Source: Acidobacteriota bacterium
GTDB lineage: Bacteria; Acidobacteriota; Terriglobia; Acidiferrales; UBA7541
Assembly (NCBI GenBank): GCA_027307115.1
Contig: DAHUXN010000055.1
Coordinates: 19,013-83,012, forward strand
DNA length: 64,000 nucleotides
Direction: 5' to 3'
Shown here: piece by piece, positions 58,428-64,000 of the stretch
Layout of the letters: every line of letters begins with the position of its first letter
Position numbering within the stretch: position 1 is the first letter of the stretch
The notes under the pieces: generated by a model
Seen by the model: the letters and a program-made list of their open reading frames with translations, nothing else
Databases searched by the model: none
What the model was told of the DNA's origin: nothing
Translations under genes and position numbers: made by a program

Positions 58428-58518
58428 ATGCCTCATGTCAGCCCGCGAAAAGCGCGGGCGGGACATGAGCTACAAGATAAAGCAGATCCCTCGTCGCATG
58501 GTTCCTCGGGATGACAAC
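58428..58518. repeat. 91-base direct repeat, copy 1
   Basis: Begins ATGCCTCATGTCAGCCCGCG and contains the hairpin CTCATGTC-A-GCCCGCG-AAAAG-CGCGGGC-GG-GACATGAG, then CCTCGTCGCATGGTTCCTCG and GGATGACAAC. A second copy is exactly 200 bases downstream. The stretch 58311-58828 otherwise has no gene. Confidence 0.85.
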
Positions 58519-58627
58519 AAAAAAGGCGGTCTGAGGAGTTCACGTGCCGCACGCATGCAATGCGCCGCCGCATGGCGGCCCGGGATGACAAAGCAAGCAA
58601 TGGGCGTCTGTTCTGCGGCGAGAAGAA

Positions 58628-58718
58628 ATGCCTCATGTCAGCCCGCGAAAAGCGCGGGCGGGACGTGAGCTACAGGATAAAGCAGATGCCTCGTCGCATG
58701 GTTCCTCGGGATGACAAC
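58628..58718. repeat. 91-base direct repeat, copy 2
   Basis: Near-identical to copy 1 with three visible substitutions; one (GACGTGAG) weakens the outer stem. A more worn third unit, CCGCCGCATGGCGGCCCGGGATGACA, lies between the two copies near 58564-58590, so the patch is a small tandem array of REP-like units. Confidence 0.85.
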
Positions 58719-58828
58719 AGGGGATGCGAAAGGCGGGCCGCACTGCGTCGGCAATCGGTGGAAGAGATGGGCGCAAGCATCTCTGCTACAATGCGCCCGG
58801 TTGTTTGCGCGCGAAGAAATATTACGGC

Positions 58829-59437
58829 ATGGTGAAAGTTCCCAAGATTCCGGCATGGCTGACGAGAACGGTCGCGATACTCGGCGGCGGCGGCCTGTTC
58901 GTGATCGCGTTCCTGGATTCATCCGTGCTGTCATTTCCGTTCGTCACGGACCTGCTGTTCATGGACTTTGTGATTCAGCGGCCAGGGCGAATGGCGTATT
59001 ACGCGGTGATGGCGACTTTCGGCTCGCTTGCGGGCTGCATCTGGCTCTACTTGCTGGCGAAAAAGGGAGGCGAGGCCTGGCGGCGCAAGCGCGGGCCGAA
59101 GCCCGGCGGGAGAATTCGAAGATGGGTAAACGAAAATGCATTCCTCAGCGTGTTTGTGCCCGCGATCTTGCCGCCACCTATGCAATTCAAGTTGTTTGTG
59201 ATCGCGGAGGGAATTGCGGAAGTGCCGCGTTCGACTTTCGTGCTGGGAATCCTTTGCGGGCGGGGACTGCGTTACACGGTCGAGGGATTGTTCGCGATTC
59301 ACTATGGCGAAAACGTGGAGCGCGTCATGTTGCAGCACAAAGTGGCCACGCTGCTGATACCGATCGCCTTGCTCACCGTGATTTATTTTGTCAGCCGCTG
59401 GCTGTTGCGTCCCGCGCCTGCCGGCCAATCGAAATAG
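58829..59437 (+). CDS. VTT/DedA-like membrane protein
   Basis: 202 residues from ATG 58829. The sequence has 4-5 hydrophobic helices and the VTT-type core with SVLSFPFVTDLLF and GGRIRRWVNENAFLSVFVPAILPPPMQ-like half-helix (residues about 90-120). DedA-type proteins act in lipid scrambling and envelope balance. The loop between helices is rich in Arg and Gly. It converges with the next gene, 13 bases away. Confidence 0.8.
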   Translation: MVKVPKIPAWLTRTVAILGGGGLFVIAFLDSSVLSFPFVTDLLFMDFVIQRPGRMAYYAVMATFGSLAGCIWLYLLAKKGGEAWRRKRGPKPGGRIRRWVNENAFLSVFVPAILPPPMQFKLFVIAEGIAEVPRSTFVLGILCGRGLRYTVEGLFAIHYGENVERVMLQHKVATLLIPIALLTVIYFVSRWLLRPAPAGQSK

Positions 59438-59450
59438 CCACGCCACAATT

Positions 59451-60485
59451 TCAGCGCGAGCGGCTTTGCTGGCCGGAGGCAAACTGTATTCCTTGCGCGC
59501 GCAGAGTCAAGTTCGCATTCAGCTCGATGACCGTGATCAGATTGTCCGGCGTGTCGGCATCTTCGGGGAAGCGCAGGTCGCGCAGCGTTACGCGATAGCC
59601 ATCGGCGGTGTTTTCAAGATCCGCGAGCGGGAATCGCGCGTAGCGAATAAACTCCTGCGCCAATGGCGCGCGGCGAGCCGCGTCGATCGCCGGAGAACTT
59701 CCGGGCTTGTAATGCGTCAGGCTCGAGTTGGCATCGAACACGTCGCCTCCGCCGACGGGCGCGCTAACCACTTCGATTGTGTTTTTCGTGTCGATCACGC
59801 CCCGCCACAAAAAGAGCGAGGCGGAATCGGGAAACGCTCCCGCGACGAGCGGCATTTTGCCGTGGTAATCCTGCGCCAGAAGCATTTGCACCGCCGTGCG
59901 GTGCATCTCTGCGCGCACTCCCATATAGATCCCGGTGATGAGCAGCGCCGCGATTGCGCCTTTCGATGGACGCGCGCGCTTTTTCTTGGAGCCGATTTCC
60001 TCGCTGACCAGGTGGAACAAAGCAGGCAGGAGCAGTCCGGCGGCGAGTACGGCCAAAATCCAGGGATCGACGCCGCTGAGCAAGTCCCACGAAAACCAGC
60101 GCGCGCGAAAGGGCCAGAGCAATTGCACGCCGTCTGCCGTGGCCACGTCGAGCAATATGTGCACCGCGATTCCAATCACGCACAACAAAAGCACACGCGA
60201 GAAACGCAATGGTGCTGCTTGATTGCTTCGCGCCGTCAGCCAGAATGCCAGCGCAATCACAATCGCGAGAATCGGCGCTCCAACAATCGAGTGCAGCAGC
60301 GCATAGCGATAGTGCAGATAGGAGTTCGCGCCTCCGAAATAGCTCAGCAAATCCAAATCGGCCGCGACTCCGGACACGACGAGGATCGGCATAGCCATGC
60401 GGCTGACTCGGCGCAATCCCGCGCGGTCGAGTGCCGCGGCCGTCAATGCATGAGTGATCGGATTCAATTTACCGGCTCGATACAT
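59451..60485 (-). CDS. YdjM/DUF457 membrane metal-dependent hydrolase-like protein
   Basis: 344 residues. The N-terminal half is membrane-embedded with conserved polar residues: NPITHALTAAALDRA, GVAADLDLLSYFGG, HYRYALLHSI and HILLDVATADG, the His/Asp pattern of DUF457. The C-terminal 170 residues are soluble and unlike the short family members, with a beta-rich end. Biological role unknown. Its start is about 38 bases from the lipid kinase stop on the same strand. Confidence 0.8.
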   Translation of the reverse strand: MYRAGKLNPITHALTAAALDRAGLRRVSRMAMPILVVSGVAADLDLLSYFGGANSYLHYRYALLHSIVGAPILAIVIALAFWLTARSNQAAPLRFSRVLLLCVIGIAVHILLDVATADGVQLLWPFRARWFSWDLLSGVDPWILAVLAAGLLLPALFHLVSEEIGSKKKRARPSKGAIAALLITGIYMGVRAEMHRTAVQMLLAQDYHGKMPLVAGAFPDSASLFLWRGVIDTKNTIEVVSAPVGGGDVFDANSSLTHYKPGSSPAIDAARRAPLAQEFIRYARFPLADLENTADGYRVTLRDLRFPEDADTPDNLITVIELNANLTLRAQGIQFASGQQSRSR

Positions 60486-60522
60486 CTGACGCGAATTACA
60501 GCACCCGCGTTCCCGTAGCCTC

Positions 60523-61476
60523 TTATTTATTCGGAAGCGTCGCGCCCTCGGGTACTACCAGCGTGAGCGCGTCCGGCACAATGCGAAATCGCAAAGGTAG
60601 GGCGGCGGCCGCTTCGCCATCCACCTGCGAGAAAATTTCCTTGTCCTCGATTGCTTCGCACGTCAGTTCGGTCGTCTTCCAGGCATGAATTCCCGGGACG
60701 CGCCGCAAACATCCCAGCCAAATCGCCGGCAAGCACAAGAGGATGCCAAAACGATTCCGTCCTTCATAAGCCACAATTTCAAATGCATCCTCGAAAAGGC
60801 TGGCGCCGGTCGTAATGCGAAACGGGCCGCCGTAATATTTCGTGCGGCCAACAACGACGAGCGACGCCGTCATTTCATGTTCGCGCGACTGCACGCGAAA
60901 GCGCGGAAAGCGGTAAGTGAAAAACTGCCGCAAACCTTCTTGCCAGTAAGCCAATATTCCCATACGCAACTTTTTTGCGGCGTCGACGCCGTGCACAATT
61001 GCGCCGTCAGGTCCTGCGCCGCTGACGCAAAGGAAGTGCCGCGTCTTTGGCGGGGAATCAGCGATTGGATTTTCGTTCCAGGCCATTTGGCCCAACGCCA
61101 CGCGCACCATCCGGCCACGCGCGATCAGATGCGCGGCTTTCGGAATATTCCACGGGATGCGCAACTCCTTCGCCAAAATATTTGCCGTTCCCGCGGGCAG
61201 CACGGCCATCGGGACGCGACTTCCGGCCAGACCGTTCACCGCTTCATTGATCGTGCCATCGCCGCCGCAAACAATCACCAGTTGGCGTCCGTCGCGCACG
61301 GCATTTCGCGCGAGCTCCGTTGCGGAGCCTGCGTGCGCCGTGGCAATCGCTTCCGCGGTGATTCCCGCGTCTTTCAAAACGATCGTCGCGGCTTCGATAT
61401 CATGCAAACGCTTATGCCGGCGGCGGCCGCTCGCCGGATTGTAAATAATCACCGCGTCGTGGATTTTGTCTAACAT
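60523..61476 (-). CDS. Diacylglycerol kinase-family lipid kinase
   Basis: 317 residues from ATG 61476; ATG 61521 is an alternative. The DAGK catalytic signature VIVCGGDGTINEAVNGLAG and substrate loop AVLPAGTANILAKELRIPWN are clear; the C-terminal beta domain is normal. It resembles YegS/BmrU-type kinases for diacylglycerol or other lipids. It diverges from ligA across 124 bases that contain the ligA promoter. Confidence 0.9.
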   Translation of the reverse strand: MLDKIHDAVIIYNPASGRRRHKRLHDIEAATIVLKDAGITAEAIATAHAGSATELARNAVRDGRQLVIVCGGDGTINEAVNGLAGSRVPMAVLPAGTANILAKELRIPWNIPKAAHLIARGRMVRVALGQMAWNENPIADSPPKTRHFLCVSGAGPDGAIVHGVDAAKKLRMGILAYWQEGLRQFFTYRFPRFRVQSREHEMTASLVVVGRTKYYGGPFRITTGASLFEDAFEIVAYEGRNRFGILLCLPAIWLGCLRRVPGIHAWKTTELTCEAIEDKEIFSQVDGEAAAALPLRFRIVPDALTLVVPEGATLPNK

Positions 61477-61530
61477 TTCACCCGTGCGCCGATGCGCAAA
61501 GCCTGCGAGGTTGCAAAACATCGCGCATTG

Positions 61531-61536
61531 TATAAT
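61531..61536 (+). promoter_or_regulatory. Consensus -10 box upstream of ligA
   Basis: A perfect TATAAT. The -35 region at normal spacing (AGGTTG) is weak; TTGCAA is 14 bases away, too close. The transcript would start near 61543, about 58 bases before ligA. Confidence 0.45.
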
Positions 61537-61600
61537 ACCCTGCGTTAAGCATTGATTGCGCCCGGGCTCATGGCGGGGAAATGACGGCGAGGACGAGGAA

Positions 61601-63622
61601 ATGATGGCGGCAAGCGCCACTCTGATCAAAGAAGTCGAAAAGCTGCGCGAGCAGATTCGCAAGCACGAATACCAGTATTACGTGCTTGACGCGCCCAGCG
61701 TTTCGGACGCGGAATTCGACCGCCTGATGAACAAGCTGAAGGCGCTCGAAGCGGAGCACCCGGAAATTGTCACCGCCGATTCGCCCACTCTGCGCGTTGG
61801 CGGCGCGCCTCGCGAAGGTTTCCAAACTTACCGGCACACGCGGCCGATGATGAGCCTCGACAACGCGTATACATTCGAGGAATTGCGCGACTTCGACCGT
61901 CGCGTCCGCGAACTTGCGGGGCGCGAGCGCGTCGCGTACGTGGCCGAGCACAAATTCGACGGTTTGAGCATCGCGCTGATTTACGAAAACGCTGTGCTGG
62001 TGCGCGGCGTGACGCGCGGCGACGGTCAGACCGGCGAAGACGTTACGCCGAACGTCAAAACGATCCGTTCGATTCCGCTGCGCCTCGATCGCGATATGCT
62101 GAAGAAATTGTCGCTGCCGCTCGACATCGAAGTCCGCGGTGAAGTCATCATGAACCGCGCGGCCTTCGCCTCGCTGAATCATCAACAGGAAGCGTTTGGC
62201 GGGAAACTTTTCGCGAATCCGCGAAATGCCGCTGCAGGAGCGGTGCGGATGCTCGATCCGTCAATCACCGCCTCGCGCAAATTGGAATTCTTTGCCTACT
62301 ACCTGCTCGCGAACGGGCGCGTGCCGTTGAAACTCCATTCGCAATCGCTCGAAGCGTTGACGAAACTGCGCTTCAAGGCCAGCGCCGATTTCGAAATTTG
62401 CGAAACCATCGAGGACGTCGAGAAATATTGCACCAAGTGGGAAGCGAAGCGCGAGAAATTGCCATACGAAGTGGACGGCGTAGTGGTGAAGGTCAACGAA
62501 GCCAGCATGCAGTCGGAGCTTGGCTACACGTCGAAAGCGCCGCGTTGGGCCATCGCATACAAATGGGCCGCGCGGCAGGCTACGACGGTGGTCAGCAAAA
62601 TTGAATTTAACGTAGGACGCACGGGGACGCTGACGCCGGTTGCATTGTTCGAACCGGTGCCGATTGGCGGCGTCACGGTTAGCCGTTCGACGCTGCACAA
62701 CATGGACGAGATCGAGCGGCTGAACATTCACGAGGGCGATACGGTGCTCGTCGAGCGCGCGGGCGATGTGATTCCGCATGTTCTTAAAGTAGTGAAGCAT
62801 GGCAAGGAAGAAAAACCTGTTCGCGTGCCGGAGAAATGTCCTGTCTGCGGCACACGCATTCACCGCGTGGAAGGCGAAGTGGCCTATCGCTGCGTGAATG
62901 CCGCGTGTCCCGCGAAACGGAAGGAGTCGCTCTTGCATTTCGCCGGGCGCCACGCGATGAATATTGACGGCCTGGGCGAAAAAATAGTCGATCAGCTGAT
63001 TGAGAAGGGAATCGTCAAGGATTTCGCCAGCCTTTATGAGCTGAAACTGGAGGAGGTTGCGGCGCTGGAGCGCATGGCGGAAAAATCGGCGCAGAATCTG
63101 CTCGATGAAATTGCCGCGAGCAAGAAAAACGAGCTGTCGCGGCTGGTCTACGCTCTCGGCATCGGTTTTATCGGCGAACGCACCGCGCAACTGCTGGCGG
63201 AACACTTTGGTTCGCTCGAGAAAATTGCCAACGCGAAGCTCGACGAACTCACCGAAGTCAATGAAATTGGGCCGAAGGTTGCGACGAGCATCGTCGATTT
63301 CTTCTCGGAGAAGGCCAACCGCAAATTGATTGACCGTTTGCGCGACGCGGGCCTGCGCATGGAAGAAAAGCGCGTAGCTCCGAAGAGTTCGCGATTGGCA
63401 GGGAAGTCGTTCGTGTTTACGGGGACGCTCGAACGCCATTCGCGCGAAGAGGCGGGGGCGCTGGTGGTGTCGCACGGCGGCAAAGTCGTTTCGTCGGTGA
63501 GCAAGAAAACGGATTACGTTGTGGTGGGCGCGGATCCCGGGTCAAAGCACGAAAAAGCGAAATCCCTCGGCGTCCCCATCCTCGACGAAGCCACCTTCGA
63601 AAAACTCATCGGGAGAAAATAA
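61601..63622 (+). CDS. ligA: NAD-dependent DNA ligase LigA
   Basis: 673 residues from ATG 61601 (GAGGAA upstream). NAD domain Ia (HEYQYYVLDAP), adenylation Lys118 in EHKFDG, OB fold (VGRTGTLTPVA), zinc finger CPVCGTRIHRVEGEV...CVNAACPAK, HhH repeats and C-terminal BRCT (LAGKSFVFTGTLERHS). All parts are present, normal length. Essential for joining Okazaki fragments. The start at 61556 would add 15 residues not seen in the family. Confidence 0.97.
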   Translation: MMAASATLIKEVEKLREQIRKHEYQYYVLDAPSVSDAEFDRLMNKLKALEAEHPEIVTADSPTLRVGGAPREGFQTYRHTRPMMSLDNAYTFEELRDFDRRVRELAGRERVAYVAEHKFDGLSIALIYENAVLVRGVTRGDGQTGEDVTPNVKTIRSIPLRLDRDMLKKLSLPLDIEVRGEVIMNRAAFASLNHQQEAFGGKLFANPRNAAAGAVRMLDPSITASRKLEFFAYYLLANGRVPLKLHSQSLEALTKLRFKASADFEICETIEDVEKYCTKWEAKREKLPYEVDGVVVKVNEASMQSELGYTSKAPRWAIAYKWAARQATTVVSKIEFNVGRTGTLTPVALFEPVPIGGVTVSRSTLHNMDEIERLNIHEGDTVLVERAGDVIPHVLKVVKHGKEEKPVRVPEKCPVCGTRIHRVEGEVAYRCVNAACPAKRKESLLHFAGRHAMNIDGLGEKIVDQLIEKGIVKDFASLYELKLEEVAALERMAEKSAQNLLDEIAASKKNELSRLVYALGIGFIGERTAQLLAEHFGSLEKIANAKLDELTEVNEIGPKVATSIVDFFSEKANRKLIDRLRDAGLRMEEKRVAPKSSRLAGKSFVFTGTLERHSREEAGALVVSHGGKVVSSVSKKTDYVVVGADPGSKHEKAKSLGVPILDEATFEKLIGRK

Positions 63623-63684
63623 GTTCCTCCCGGCGAGAGTGTAATGGCTAGTTCTGGGCTGCATTCTTCGGGGATCGAGTGGCC

Positions 63685-63975
63685 TCAGGGCTGTTTTAAT
63701 TGGAGCAATAACTGAAGGATTCGCACGCCGCTATCAATGGTGCTTGTAAGAACGCTTTCGTCCACGCTGTCACCACGAATCGGGTGTGCCACCTTATTCC
63801 TAACGTTACGGAACTCTATTATCGCAGCTGCGAGCTCCTGCGGCAGGATTCCTTTTGAAAGCAAGATGTCAACAGTTCCCCTGATCGTATGAGGAGGACT
63901 TTGACCCACGCCGGCCCTCTGGAAAAGGGCCGTCAGCTCTTTTTCGATTTCCGTGGAGATTCGCAGGATCGCCAT
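63685..63975 (-). CDS. Hypothetical protein, possibly HEPN-like, at the window edge
   Basis: 96 residues from ATG 63975; the frame remains open to the right edge, so the gene may start outside the window. All-helical, with FQRAGVGQSPPHTIRGTVD and AAIIEFRNVRNKVAHPIRGD. The RNVRNKVAH segment recalls the R-x(4-6)-H of HEPN-type or DUF4145-like helical proteins (inference). No partner nucleotidyltransferase is visible. Confidence 0.5.
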   Translation of the reverse strand: MAILRISTEIEKELTALFQRAGVGQSPPHTIRGTVDILLSKGILPQELAAAIIEFRNVRNKVAHPIRGDSVDESVLTSTIDSGVRILQLLLQLKQP

Positions 63976-64000
63976 TTCTTTATCTTTCGACGCAAGGGTA

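Overview
The window looks like a soil Acidobacteriota chromosome segment, probably a cultured or binned relative of Koribacter/Acidoferrales. This is an inference from family content: three ASPIC/UnbV (CRTAC1-like) beta-propeller proteins, a duplicated orphan MacB/FtsX permease, DUF2911, a Q-rich secreted protein ending in an aromatic-rich domain, and a dispersed palindromic repeat of a type I associate with this phylum. Coding density is high and many neighbouring genes overlap by 1-4 bases.

Layout. 1-2.1 kb: the end of a BNR/Asp-box protein and a convergent amidase. 2.5-14.4 kb: a tightly packed plus-strand block with a membrane-anchored pentaheme cytochrome c carrying TPRs, an ASPIC/UnbV propeller, a TPR-propeller-UnbV fusion with a large unnamed C-terminal region, a NarX-type histidine kinase, its LuxR-type regulator and a second propeller paralogue. 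14.4-20.2 kb: a galactoside cluster with a sugar nucleotidyltransferase, a sodium/solute symporter with a coupled two-helix mini-protein, a galactokinase with an altered sugar-binding signature and a secreted GH27 alpha-galactosidase. 20.3-23.4 kb: a worn mobile-element zone with two integrase remnants, palindromic repeats, an ArsR/SRPBCC pair, initiator tRNA-fMet, a broken copy of that tRNA's 3' half and a frameshifted MFS remnant. 23.5-32.9 kb: a copper-resistance island with a P1B ATPase, small exported proteins, a cytochrome c, multicopper oxidase CopA, outer-membrane CopB and a Met-rich lipoprotein.

33-36.3 kb: a lipoprotein secretin with TPR and cohesin-like domains plus two pseudopilins. 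36.5-39 kb: small regulatory genes (PilZ, receiver-only regulator) and a metallo-beta-lactamase-fold enzyme. 39.2-48.6 kb: housekeeping genes smpB, pepA, argS, larC, metG, tatD and a polyprenyl diphosphate synthase; larC-metG-tatD has a near-consensus promoter. 48.6-54.8 kb: an outer-membrane-type protein with a Cys-rich partner, a histone-deacetylase-like enzyme, a membrane pyrophosphatase preceded by a coupled leader ORF, and a Q/R-rich secreted protein with a strong terminator. 55-64 kb: the orphan permease, DUF2911, a repeat patch, VTT and YdjM-type membrane proteins, a lipid kinase, ligA and an edge-truncated hypothetical.

The best candidate for an undescribed system is the 2.5-14.4 kb cytochrome/propeller/two-component block. 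Its order and overlaps suggest one functional unit at the cell surface, possibly extracellular redox or a large secreted substrate, but nothing in the sequence names the substrate. Second are the galactose cluster with no visible GalT or GalE, and the fMet-tRNA integration scar beside the copper island.
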